Program-made: the position numbers and the translations under genes
The notes under the pieces: generated by a model
Told to the model about the DNA's origin: nothing
Databases searched by the model: none
The model's input: only the letters and a program-made list of their open reading frames with translations
In this document: piece after piece, positions 35,827 to 44,497 of the stretch
Layout of the letters: each line of letters starts with the position of its first letter
Numbering within the stretch: the stretch's first letter is position 1
Assembly (NCBI GenBank): GCA_937922675.1
Contig: CALAJN010000002.1
Coordinates: 89,192-153,191 of the forward strand
Length of the DNA: 64,000 nucleotides
Direction: 5' to 3'
Source: an uncultured Granulosicoccaceae bacterium
GTDB lineage: Bacteria; Pseudomonadota; Gammaproteobacteria; Granulosicoccales; Granulosicoccaceae

Positions 35827-37973
35827 TCGGCAGCTTTTGGCCGTTTGGTGGTATTCGCTATCGTCTGCTTGCGCTCGTTCTTGTCCCGCTGCTGTTACTC
35901 GCTGGTACTGTGGTGGCGATTGCGGCGAACTGGTCAACAGACGTTACCTATCGTCTGCTGTTTTCACGAGTGACCACCGACCTGAGAGTCGCTCGGGATA
36001 GTTTTGTCAGACTGCAGAGCGATGCGCTTGCAGAGCTCGAATCGCTTGCCTCGAGTTCCGCGCTCGGTGATGCGCTGGCAACAAGTGATCATGCGCGATT
36101 GGCTGCAATCATCGAAAGCGAACAGACAATGGCGGGGTTTGATTTTCTGCGTCTGCTCAATGCCACCGGAGATCAACGCTTCAGCGCAGGCGCATGGGTG
36201 GCACACGCGCTGCGTACCTCGCCGCTGATTGATGCTGTGATCGGTGGCGTGCAGGAGGGGCGGCCACGTGGTCATGCGGGGATCGAGATCTATACCAGCG
36301 CGCAGTGGCGCGAGGGTGATCGTCCCCTGGTCGATCCTGCACAAGTGGTGTTGCCACTGGTTGACACACCACGGGCGGCACCGGATGCGCGTGCAGTTGC
36401 AGGGGCTGTCGAGGATCGCGCCATGATGATCCTTGCTGTCTTCCCGGTAGTGCAGGCAGATGGCCAACGCATTGCCTTGCTGCAGGGAGGGGTGCTGCTC
36501 AATCGCAACAGCGATATTGTCGATACGGTGCGTGATCTTGTCTACGGGCCAGGCAGTGTGTCACCGGGTGGGCGGGGCACGGTGACCATCTTCCTCGATG
36601 ACGTGCGTATCAGTACCAACGTGCCTTCGACCGACACAGAGCGCGCCCTTGGCACCCGGGTATCCGCTGAGGTGAGGCGTCGGGTGTTGAGCGAGGGCAA
36701 GCTCTGGACCGACCGCGCCTTTGTTGTCAACGACTGGTACATATCGGCCTATGAGCCGATCATCGACTCGGCGGGCAATCGCGTCGGCATGCTGTACGCA
36801 GGTTTTCTCGAAGCGCCTTATCGATCTGATCTGCAGCGCGGCATATTCGCTATCGCAGGGGTGGTACTCGCCGGTTGTGCCTTGGCAGCGGTTGCTGCAT
36901 CGCTCGGGGCGCGATCAATCTATCGCCCCATTGAGCGAATGGCGGCAGTGGCGCGAGCGACCGCTGCCGGCAAGACACGACGTATCGGCACGCTGGAAAC
37001 ATCTGACGAATTTGATGCACTGGCAACCCAGTTCGATGCGATGCTCGATGCACTGGCGGCCCAGCGCGCACGAATAGAAGAAGACGCTCGCAGTCTTGAG
37101 CGTAAGGTGGCAGAGCGTACCGAGGCACTCGAAGAGCGCAATGTCAGCCTTCAAGAGTCAATCGATCTATTGCGACAGACACGCGAGCGCCTTGCCACCG
37201 CAGAACGTCTGGCGGCCCTTGGCGAGCTGACCGCAGGCGTCGCGCATGAGATCAACAATCCGACGGCGGTGATTCTTGGCAACATGGACATCCTTGTACA
37301 GGACATGGGCCCTGTGCGTGAGCAACTGAGCGTGGAGATTGATCTGATCGTTGATCAGGTCTATCGCATCCGCTCGATAACCGACCGATTGCTGGCCATG
37401 TCCCGGCACAAAAGCAACGCTGCTGGCTCACCGTCAAACGAGGACCAGGCTTGCCCTCTGGCTGAGGTGGTAAAAAAATCTCTGCTGCTGGTGCGTCAGG
37501 ATCTACCGCAGCGAGTCAACCTCATCGAACGACATGAGGATGATGCAGTGGCTGCTATCGAGCCCGATGCGTTGAGTGAGGTGCTGGTAAACCTGCTCAG
37601 CAACGCTATCGAGGCGGCCGGTGATAACGACCGTGGGTGCCTGTCGGTGCCGTGTATCGAGCTCCATAGCCGGCGTGCCGGTGACCGGGTGCTGCTCAGT
37701 GTGCGTGATGATGGGCCGGGTATTGATCCACTCGTGCTGCCGCGCGTTTTTGATCCCTTCTTTACCAGCGGCAAAGCGTGCGGCACGGGTCTCGGCTTGT
37801 CGGTCAGTCATGGCATCGTGCATCGAGCCGGTGGCCGAATTGACGTGACCTCGGAGCCAGGGGAGGGAGCCTGCTTCACTATCGAGCTGCCCCGTGCGGC
37901 GAATGGACCGTGCGCGGACCAAAACCTTGAAGTATTTGGCAAAAAAGCGCCGCTTTCAACGGATCCGGCGTAA
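35802..37973 (+). CDS. Membrane sensor histidine kinase (NtrB/DctB-like)
   Basis: A 723-residue sensor kinase. An N-terminal helix (about residues 20-43) leads into a periplasmic Cache-like sensor domain (to about residue 345, with YISAYEPIIDSAGNRVGMLYAGF), a second helix (about 349-370), a HAMP domain, a coiled coil, the HisKA box ELTAGVAHEINNPTAVILG, and HATPase motifs NLLSNAIEAA, DDGPGI and GTGLGLSVSHGI. The TTG start at 35802 has AAGGA 6 bp upstream; the alternative TTG at 35823 has no such site. It lies within the end of the response regulator gene. Confidence 0.92.
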   Translation: MGARNRSLIGSFWPFGGIRYRLLALVLVPLLLLAGTVVAIAANWSTDVTYRLLFSRVTTDLRVARDSFVRLQSDALAELESLASSSALGDALATSDHARLAAIIESEQTMAGFDFLRLLNATGDQRFSAGAWVAHALRTSPLIDAVIGGVQEGRPRGHAGIEIYTSAQWREGDRPLVDPAQVVLPLVDTPRAAPDARAVAGAVEDRAMMILAVFPVVQADGQRIALLQGGVLLNRNSDIVDTVRDLVYGPGSVSPGGRGTVTIFLDDVRISTNVPSTDTERALGTRVSAEVRRRVLSEGKLWTDRAFVVNDWYISAYEPIIDSAGNRVGMLYAGFLEAPYRSDLQRGIFAIAGVVLAGCALAAVAASLGARSIYRPIERMAAVARATAAGKTRRIGTLETSDEFDALATQFDAMLDALAAQRARIEEDARSLERKVAERTEALEERNVSLQESIDLLRQTRERLATAERLAALGELTAGVAHEINNPTAVILGNMDILVQDMGPVREQLSVEIDLIVDQVYRIRSITDRLLAMSRHKSNAAGSPSNEDQACPLAEVVKKSLLLVRQDLPQRVNLIERHEDDAVAAIEPDALSEVLVNLLSNAIEAAGDNDRGCLSVPCIELHSRRAGDRVLLSVRDDGPGIDPLVLPRVFDPFFTSGKACGTGLGLSVSHGIVHRAGGRIDVTSEPGEGACFTIELPRAANGPCADQNLEVFGKKAPLSTDPA

Positions 37974-38085
37974 CACATCGCCACACTTACATTACAGTTT
38001 TTGCAGCAGCGCCCGTTGACTGTTTTTCTTCTGCCATGAGCATCTACTCTTTGTCAGCAGAAACCTACAACTGATCAGAACACCC

Positions 38086-40251
38086 GTGGCGCGTGCCTAC
38101 CCACTGACCGACCTCGTCAAGCTCGTAAGAGCCTATGGCGTGCTCGCGGGTACATCGGATGAAGAGCGCGTCATTGCCGGAGCCATCAGCCGCCGCTGGA
38201 TCGCCTCGGAAGTGGAACACGCGGTGCCCCTGGCAACCTTGCCACCTGCTTTGTTCCGGACACCGCGCGGACGCGATTTGTTGGCAGCAGAGTTGTTCGC
38301 GGATCAGGACATCGACCCCGAATCACTCAAGCCCGATGAGCTCGATATCGCCACGCTGGCAGCGGGACACACCATCAACTCCAATCGGCTGCCCAAGCTC
38401 GAGCCAATCATCCACGAGGCGGTGTTGTCAGCCAACATCTTGCTGGGTGTCAAACTATACGGGGCGCATGGCAAGGGCCAGCCTGCGATAACACATGATC
38501 TGATCGTTGCCACCATGCTGCAGGGCGCCTTGGGTAAACCCAATCGTTTCAGCGGTATCACGCCGGTGGATCACGAAATCGTGGACGACACCTTCGTGTA
38601 CAGCTGGTTTGGCGATGGTGTCGCCGCGCTCGCTCGCCAGCTGGCTGACTGTCTGGCCAACTTCGACGAGGCTTTGGCCAAGGGTGAACCTGTGCCGGCA
38701 ACCGTCTCGCCTGAATTCGCAACAGCCATCGCCGCCATCGAGGCCAGTCGGCTGAGGCTGACAGCGCGTGCGGCCGGCGACCGCATCATCAGTTTTCTGG
38801 ATGAAGCAGGGCGCCGGGAGCTTGCAGCCAACGGCTTTGATTGTGAAGCTGATTTCCCGGAGCGTGCCTGGCTGCGACGAGATTATGACCGTGCGGTGGC
38901 GGCGTTTGACCAGCCAGGTTGTGACCACTACGCACTGCGCGAGCCGATTCGTAACACGTTGCTGATGGCCGTCCAGGACGTGCTGGCCGATCCTGACAAG
39001 CGTGATCGTCTGTCGGGGCGTCGTGGCAAGGCCACTCACGAGATGCACATCAATCTGCCGGTCATGGAATATTTTGTGGCGGCAGAATCTCCCAATTCCA
39101 TCGAGACTGTGCACATAGCCAGTCTTGAGATGATGCGCGCTCTTGAACGCGGACGGCGCAAGTCCCTGTCGAGCATGAGTGCGCATGCGTTTCGCATCGC
39201 AGCGCTTGCCGAGCGAGTCTGCGGGCGTGCGCTTGAGCCGTTGATCGTCACGGTGGCCATGCTCCATGATGTCGTCGAAGATGGCGGCGAGCAGGTCACA
39301 GGCTTCGGACACTCGCTCAGGCGTATCCAGTTTCGTTTTGGAGGCCCGATCGCCGCGATGGTATCGGAGCTGACGGATTCGGCGGTGTCGTCAGCGGGCG
39401 CTCACAAGGCTCGCCTGACCCTGGAGCAACCGCATTTGCTCTCACCCCATGAGCAGTTTGATGTGGGGCGCTTCACGTCGATGAAGTTGAAACCGACTGA
39501 AGCCGAGGTGCCCTATTCACTCGCCGGCATCGTCATCAAGCTACTCGATACGGTCACATCGCTTGAAGAGGGCATACGTGATCCTGAGCTCATGCGAGGG
39601 CACTGGCGCCACTCCGGTGCGCGCATCTACTGGGCCGAGCGAGATCGCGGAGAGATTGTGCGGCCGTTGATCGAGCGGCTCCTGATCGAACTTCGCGCCA
39701 GCCAGAACGACCCTCTCTACGGCGACCGACCGCATCACGTGAATCTTGTGCAGCTCAAGGCGGGACGGGCAATCGTCGACACGGTGCTCCAGTGGCAGGA
39801 TCTCTACGCGACGCAAAACCTGGCCATTCTGGCGCGAGAGTACGGGCTGTCAGAGGCGCAACGCGACGTGCTGATTCAGGCCTTCAACGATCGAAATGTG
39901 GATGAGGCCTGGCTGCGCCGGGAAATCCTTGAGAATCTGCTGGACGACAATGCGCTGCTCGAATCCATGCAGGCCGGTCGAATAGCGGCTCTGGGATACT
40001 CCAGTTTGTATCGCAAGGATGCAAAGCCGGGCGATGCGCGTGATGAGTCCACCTTTTTGAGGTACCGGGCCAGCGCATTGCGGCGCAACGAGATCCGTCA
40101 GGAGCTTGGCCTGGATACCGCCGAAAAGCTCGCCGGGCTGGATCTGCGACGTGAACAGGTGCTGCGTGCCTACGATCTCGCCGTGCAACGTGAGGTCGAT
40201 CTGTCGTCCGATCACGCGAGCGCAATGCCGCTTGCTGCCACCGGTAGCTGA
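38086..40251 (+). CDS. Large protein with an embedded SpoT-like HD hydrolase domain
   Basis: A 721-residue protein, GTG start. Residues 360-500 align by eye with the HD domain of RelA/SpoT: H367 in SAHAFRIAALAE, H394-D395 followed by E398-D399 in MLHDVVEDGG, FGGPIAAMVSELTD, and D488 in VIKLLDTVTSLEE. These occupy the positions of the manganese-binding and catalytic residues of the (p)ppGpp hydrolase. I see no synthetase, TGS or ACT domain. About 350 residues before and 220 after are unrecognised, helical and soluble. The last part has KLAGLDLRREQVLRAYDLA. It may be an HD phosphohydrolase on a nucleotide or alarmone; the substrate is unknown. It follows the kinase gene by 112 bp. Confidence 0.7.
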   Translation: MARAYPLTDLVKLVRAYGVLAGTSDEERVIAGAISRRWIASEVEHAVPLATLPPALFRTPRGRDLLAAELFADQDIDPESLKPDELDIATLAAGHTINSNRLPKLEPIIHEAVLSANILLGVKLYGAHGKGQPAITHDLIVATMLQGALGKPNRFSGITPVDHEIVDDTFVYSWFGDGVAALARQLADCLANFDEALAKGEPVPATVSPEFATAIAAIEASRLRLTARAAGDRIISFLDEAGRRELAANGFDCEADFPERAWLRRDYDRAVAAFDQPGCDHYALREPIRNTLLMAVQDVLADPDKRDRLSGRRGKATHEMHINLPVMEYFVAAESPNSIETVHIASLEMMRALERGRRKSLSSMSAHAFRIAALAERVCGRALEPLIVTVAMLHDVVEDGGEQVTGFGHSLRRIQFRFGGPIAAMVSELTDSAVSSAGAHKARLTLEQPHLLSPHEQFDVGRFTSMKLKPTEAEVPYSLAGIVIKLLDTVTSLEEGIRDPELMRGHWRHSGARIYWAERDRGEIVRPLIERLLIELRASQNDPLYGDRPHHVNLVQLKAGRAIVDTVLQWQDLYATQNLAILAREYGLSEAQRDVLIQAFNDRNVDEAWLRREILENLLDDNALLESMQAGRIAALGYSSLYRKDAKPGDARDESTFLRYRASALRRNEIRQELGLDTAEKLAGLDLRREQVLRAYDLAVQREVDLSSDHASAMPLAATGS

Positions 40252-40621
40252 TCGGGCTGAAGTGCCGAGGCGACGGTGTCGCGCGAGTCGCCATACGGTC
40301 CGTAGGCCTGTGGTGAGCGAGCAAAGTGAGCGCCCCGGCGGCTTTGCCCAGTACGGTCTCATTAAATTTGTCGATGGGCCCACAAACCTCCCCAGCGTTG
40401 CATTCACATGCGGAACAATTTATGTTCCAGTGGTGCATATGGTGAACCGCGCAGCGGGTCTCGAACGCGTAAGCACGCACACAGAGGCTCCGGTTGACCG
40501 GGTGCTCGCCATCGCCGTTTGATGTGCGGTGAGAGAAGCGTCAACTGATCGATCTTGTATGCCGGTTGAGTTGCGGCATGAGCTACGGACCGGACAAATA
40601 CTCCCTGGAGGAAAAACAAAC
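40252..40621 (+). promoter_or_regulatory. 370-bp leader/promoter region of the TRAP operon
   Basis: No gene can be supported here. It contains an inverted repeat GGAAC (40412-40416) / GTTCC (40424-40428) with a 7-bp AT-rich centre, about 195 bp before dctP, which may be an operator. A GGAGG ribosome-binding site lies about 10 bp before the dctP ATG. I looked for a sigma-54 -24/-12 element because of the nearby NtrC-type regulator and found no convincing match. Confidence 0.4.
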
Positions 40622-41632
40622 ATGATGAAAAAAGTGACTTTGGCCGCAGCTGTCGCTGTAGCCATGACCAGTGCCACAGCGATGGCCGATACCACCACCC
40701 TGCGTATTCAGACGCACTTCTCGCCTGAAACGCACAACGGCAAGGCCGCTGCCAAGTGGGCAGAAGATGTAACTGCGATGTCCGGTGGCGATATCGAACT
40801 CGAGATGTTTTATTCATCCTCGGTGGTCAAGTCAGTAGAGACCTTTGACGCAGCCGTCAACGGCATCCTCGACTGCGATATGACCGGTGGCTCCTACCAG
40901 GTCGGCAAGGACAAGGCGTTCCAGTTCACCGGCGATTTGATGGGTGGTTACTCCAACCCCTACCAGATGCTTGGTTGGATGTTGCACAACGGGGGCCGTG
41001 AGGCGGTCAACGAGTTGTACAACAGTTACGACATGCAGTTTGTGGGTTGGTGGGTACCGGGTCCGGAGTCTCTGTCCTCAACCAAGCCCATCCGCAATGT
41101 GGGTGACTTCAAGGACTGGAAATTCCGTTCTCCCCCGGGACTTGCCACGCTGGTATTTGCAAATCTTGGTGCCTCACCGATCGTCATGGATTTCACCGAG
41201 ATCTTTACCGCTCTCGAGACCGGTCTGATCGACGGTGCGGATGCGGCCAACGTGAGCACCAACGTCGGCCTTGGTCTGTACGACATCGCCGAGCACACCA
41301 ACTACCCGGGTTTTCACTCCATGCCTGCCGATCACCTGGCGTGCAACAAGAAGGTCTGGGACGAGATGCCCGATGCACACAAGCGCATTCTCGAGGTCTC
41401 CATGGAAGCGCTTGCTCTGCGTATTGCCACCGAGACCGAGATCATGAACGCCAAGACCGCGCAAGAACTGGAAGCCAAGGGCATCAATCTCTACGACTGG
41501 GCGCCTGACGATCTCGCTGCTTACCGCGATGCGGTCAAGGCGGGTTGGGAAGAGTACGCGGACAACGATCTGGCCAAGGCCTTGTTGCAGTCGCACATCG
41601 ACTTCCTCGTCGATCAGGGTGCAATGCAGTAA
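40622..41632 (+). CDS. dctP: TRAP transporter solute-binding protein (DctP family)
   Basis: A 336-residue periplasmic binding protein with a signal peptide (MMKKVTLAAAVAVAMTSATAMA). The mature part opens TTTLRIQTHFSPETHNGKAAAKWAEDV. The conserved ligand-carboxylate Arg region is FKDWKFRSPPGLATLVFANLGASPIVMDFTEIFTALETGLIDGAD. The family takes up C4-dicarboxylates, keto acids or sugar acids; the aromatic-rich GGYSNPYQMLGWML segment suggests the keto/sugar-acid branch, but this is a guess. GGAGG precedes the ATG. A strong terminator separates it from dctQM. Confidence 0.92.
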   Translation: MMKKVTLAAAVAVAMTSATAMADTTTLRIQTHFSPETHNGKAAAKWAEDVTAMSGGDIELEMFYSSSVVKSVETFDAAVNGILDCDMTGGSYQVGKDKAFQFTGDLMGGYSNPYQMLGWMLHNGGREAVNELYNSYDMQFVGWWVPGPESLSSTKPIRNVGDFKDWKFRSPPGLATLVFANLGASPIVMDFTEIFTALETGLIDGADAANVSTNVGLGLYDIAEHTNYPGFHSMPADHLACNKKVWDEMPDAHKRILEVSMEALALRIATETEIMNAKTAQELEAKGINLYDWAPDDLAAYRDAVKAGWEEYADNDLAKALLQSHIDFLVDQGAMQ

Positions 41633-41663
41633 TCGTTTCCTTGACTATGGTTTGAGTGGTACG

Positions 41664-41692
41664 AGTGGGGCCTTTGGGCCCCACTTCATTTT
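41664..41692 (+). terminator. Intrinsic terminator/attenuator between dctP and dctQ
   Basis: AGTGGGGCC (41664-41672) and GGCCCCACT (41677-41685) form a perfect 9-bp GC-rich stem with a TTTG loop, followed by TCATTTT. Placed between the binding protein and the permeases, it would let dctP be made in excess over dctQM through partial termination and by protecting the dctP mRNA end. Confidence 0.85.
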
Positions 41693-41765
41693 CGCAAGAA
41701 TTTTTTTCGGTATCAGTTCTTTGCGGTATACAAGAGCGGCAGTAGCCGTCACGTGAGGGTGGAGC

Positions 41766-42374
41766 ATGATTGAACACGAGCGAAAGGGAATCGTTGATGC
41801 AATTACCTGGCGATTCAGTCGAGTAGCGATGCTGATGCCGGCCGTGCTGGTAGTCATCATGATGTACGAGGTATTCATGCGGTACGTGCTCGAGAGGCCC
41901 ACGGTATGGGTGACTGAAATGAGTCTTTGGATGGGCGGCTGGATTTACCTCACCGCTGGCCTCTATTCGATGCAGCAGCGTTCGCATATCCGTATCACCT
42001 TGCTCTACGACGTGGTGCCTCGTTGGTTGAAGCGGCTGTTCAATATCATCTCGGTACTCCTGATCGTGTTGTGGGCTATTGCCACGGTATGGGGTGGGTT
42101 TAACGAGGCCTGGGATGCGCTGATCAATTGGGAGCGCTTCGGCACGGCCTGGGATCCACCCATCCCGGCGACAACGCAGCCCCTGATACTGGTCGTGATG
42201 GTGATTGTGGCTATTCAAGCGGTCTCCAATCTGTTCACCGACTGGAACGATGATGATCGTCCCCAAGCGGTCGACGAATTTCAGGCAGAGATAGAAGAAC
42301 TCAAGCGCGCCCAGGGAGTAGATGGCATGGACGTTGACGGCACTGGTGTCAATAACCGACCTGAAGAGCGCTGA
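41766..42374 (+). CDS. dctQ: TRAP transporter small permease (DctQ)
   Basis: A 202-residue membrane protein with four helices, the usual DctQ layout: about residues 21-42, 54-70, 95-117 and 138-158. VFMRYVLERPTVWVTEMSLWMGGWIYLTAGLYSMQQRSHIRITLLYD is the family core. The charged C-terminal tail (about 40 residues) is longer than usual. It overlaps no gene; dctM starts 10 bp later. Confidence 0.92.
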   Translation: MIEHERKGIVDAITWRFSRVAMLMPAVLVVIMMYEVFMRYVLERPTVWVTEMSLWMGGWIYLTAGLYSMQQRSHIRITLLYDVVPRWLKRLFNIISVLLIVLWAIATVWGGFNEAWDALINWERFGTAWDPPIPATTQPLILVVMVIVAIQAVSNLFTDWNDDDRPQAVDEFQAEIEELKRAQGVDGMDVDGTGVNNRPEER

Positions 42375-42384
42375 GGACAGGTCA

Positions 42385-43968
42385 ATGGATATTGGAACTA
42401 TTTCGTTAGTACTGCTGGTCTCACTGCTGGCACTGCTCGCTATCGGCATGCCGCTCGGTTTTGCCTCCGGCATCATGGCGGTTGCCGTCTTGATGATGAA
42501 GTTCGGACCGGACTTTTTATTCTCCGACTTTGGGCGCGGGCCGCTCAACATCCTTGTGCAGCGCATGTACGGGCTCACCACCGACTATGTCCTCATCTCG
42601 GTGCCACTGTTTATCTTCATGGCGACCTTGCTTGAACGCAGCGGCATCGCAAGGGACATGTACACCTGTCTGAGTAAATGGCTCAGTCGCACGCGCGGTG
42701 GTATTGCCCTGGTCACCTCCGTGATGGCGGTGGTCATGGCAGCGATGTCGGGAATTATCGGTGGGGAGGTCGTGCTGCTCGGGCTTATCGCGCTGCCGCA
42801 GATGCTGCGTCTGGGTTATGACCAGAATCTCGCGGTTGGCACTATCTGCGCGTCCGGCTCCCTCGGCACCATGATCCCGCCATCGATCGTCTTGATCATG
42901 TACGGCTTGATCACCGAGACATCCATCCACGCACTGTTCAAAGCGGCGTTTGTGCCCGGTTTCATTCTCGCGATCCTTTACATGGTGTACATCGTTATTC
43001 GCACGAGGATAAACCCGTCGCTAGCACCACTCCCGGAGCCCGGCCCGGATGACATGACCGGACGCACCAAGGCTGTCTATGGCGCCACACTGATCACGGG
43101 CCTTGTAGCCTTCGCGCTGCTGGTGCTCATCGTCCGAGCCTTGTTTCTCGACTATTTTGACAACATCACCGAAGAGCATTCGATGGTGGGCGGCGACTTC
43201 ATGCGCAACGCAGGCATCGCCGCAGGCGCTCTGATGGCCCTCATCCTGTTCGGTATCCGACCCAAACGTGCATGGGCCGCCTGGCAAGCGGGCAAGGGCA
43301 TGGTCGCTCCGCTGCTCATCGTCTTTATCGTGCTAGGTTCGATCTACGGGGGTGTCACTGGCATCACCGAGGCGGCCGCCATGGGTGCCGCAGCGGTGCT
43401 GGTGTTGATCATCTTGCGTGGCGAGTTCTCGTTCAGCCTGATTCACGAGGCCTTGATGCGCACCTTCAAATCCACTGGCACGATCATCTGGGTCACCTTC
43501 GGCGCGACAGCCCTTGCGGGCGCATACACCATTTCGGGTGGTCCTACCTATGTCGCTAATCTGATCATCGGCGCAGAGCTACCCACGCTGGGTGTGTTGA
43601 TGATGATGATGCTGATCTTTCTCTTCCTCGGTGCCTTCATGGACTGGGTGGGGATCGTGCTGCTGGTCATGCCGGTGTTTCTGCCGATTGTGCTGAAACT
43701 ACCCATCGCCGAGATCGGTGTGTTCAGCCCCTTCGTGGACGCTCGCACCTTTGTGCCGATCTGGTTTGGCATCCTGTTCTGCGTAAACATGCAGGTGAGT
43801 TTTCTCTCGCCCCCGTTCGGCCCTGCTGCCTTCTACCTCAAGTCGGTCGCACCGCCGCACATCACGCTGCCGGCAATTTTCCGCGGCTTCCTGCCGTTCA
43901 TCGGCATCCAGTTGATCGTGTTGATGGCTGTGCTGTTCTTTCCCGAGCTGACGATGTTTTTCCGTTGA
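42385..43968 (+). CDS. dctM: TRAP transporter large permease (DctM)
   Basis: A 527-residue membrane protein with about 12-14 helices, the sodium-coupled transport subunit. Motifs are ISVPLFIFMATLLERSGIARDMY, GGIALVTSVMAVVMAAMSGIIGGEVVLLGLIALPQML, and GSLGTMIPPSIVLIMYGLITE. The hydrophilic loop around residues 225-300 is longer than in short DctM proteins, as in the FcbT3-like branch. The start is the ATG at 42385, after a GAGGA-type site; the open frame upstream lies inside dctQ. Confidence 0.93.
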   Translation: MDIGTISLVLLVSLLALLAIGMPLGFASGIMAVAVLMMKFGPDFLFSDFGRGPLNILVQRMYGLTTDYVLISVPLFIFMATLLERSGIARDMYTCLSKWLSRTRGGIALVTSVMAVVMAAMSGIIGGEVVLLGLIALPQMLRLGYDQNLAVGTICASGSLGTMIPPSIVLIMYGLITETSIHALFKAAFVPGFILAILYMVYIVIRTRINPSLAPLPEPGPDDMTGRTKAVYGATLITGLVAFALLVLIVRALFLDYFDNITEEHSMVGGDFMRNAGIAAGALMALILFGIRPKRAWAAWQAGKGMVAPLLIVFIVLGSIYGGVTGITEAAAMGAAAVLVLIILRGEFSFSLIHEALMRTFKSTGTIIWVTFGATALAGAYTISGGPTYVANLIIGAELPTLGVLMMMMLIFLFLGAFMDWVGIVLLVMPVFLPIVLKLPIAEIGVFSPFVDARTFVPIWFGILFCVNMQVSFLSPPFGPAAFYLKSVAPPHITLPAIFRGFLPFIGIQLIVLMAVLFFPELTMFFR

Positions 43969-43998
43969 GAGCAGGCAGCACTGCAGGTGTGCTGATGG

Positions 43999-44463
43999 TC
44001 ACAGCTTCGTCAGAAGCGATGCCATCTCGATGGCTGCAAGGGCTGCCTCGGCACCCTTGTTGCCTGCCTTGCTACCGGCGCGCTCAATGGCTTGTTCCAT
44101 GGTCTCCGTAGTGATGACACCAAAGGCTGCCGGCACGCCGGTCTGCCACGACACATTGGCAATACCCTTGCTCGCTTCGCTTGCGATGAGATCAAAGTGA
44201 ATGGTGCCGCCGCGTATCAGCACGCCGAGGCACACCAGTGCGTCATACTTGGCGCTTTCTGCCATGACCTTGGCCGCAAGCGCAATCTCGTAGCTACCTG
44301 GCACAGTGACAACAGTGATGTCATCGTCGGCGACATCGTGCTGTTTGAGAGTGCCGATCGCGCCTTCGAGCATACGCTCTCCCATGAAGTCGTTCCAGCG
44401 GCAGCTGACAATGCCGATCTTCATGCCGGTGCCAATCACTGAGCCTTGGATGTGTTTAGTCAT
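43999..44463 (-). CDS. ribH: 6,7-dimethyl-8-ribityllumazine synthase
   Basis: A 154-residue lumazine synthase, the penultimate step of riboflavin synthesis. Motifs are IGIVSCRWNDFMGERMLEGAI, VPGSYEIALAAKVMAESAKYDALVCLGVLIRGGTIHFDLIASEASKGI, then VPAAFGVITTETMEQAIERAG with GNKGAEAA. The frame is open upstream to 44607, but the family start is the ATG at 44463. It is last in the rib operon; nusB, often next, is absent. Confidence 0.95.
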   Translation of the reverse strand: MTKHIQGSVIGTGMKIGIVSCRWNDFMGERMLEGAIGTLKQHDVADDDITVVTVPGSYEIALAAKVMAESAKYDALVCLGVLIRGGTIHFDLIASEASKGIANVSWQTGVPAAFGVITTETMEQAIERAGSKAGNKGAEAALAAIEMASLLTKL

Positions 44464-44497
44464 GTTGTGCCTCGGGTACGTGTCAATTAGGTAGCGC

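Noticed and set aside
40252..40621. A sigma-54 -24/-12 promoter for dctP.
   Set aside because: The best GG-N10-GC match (in CGGTTGACCGGGTGCT) lacks the conserved flanking bases, so I do not report it as a promoter.
43969..43998. A hairpin (CAGCAC/GTGCTG) between the convergent dctM and ribH genes as a terminator.
   Set aside because: The stem is only 6 bp with a 7-base loop and no T run on either strand.
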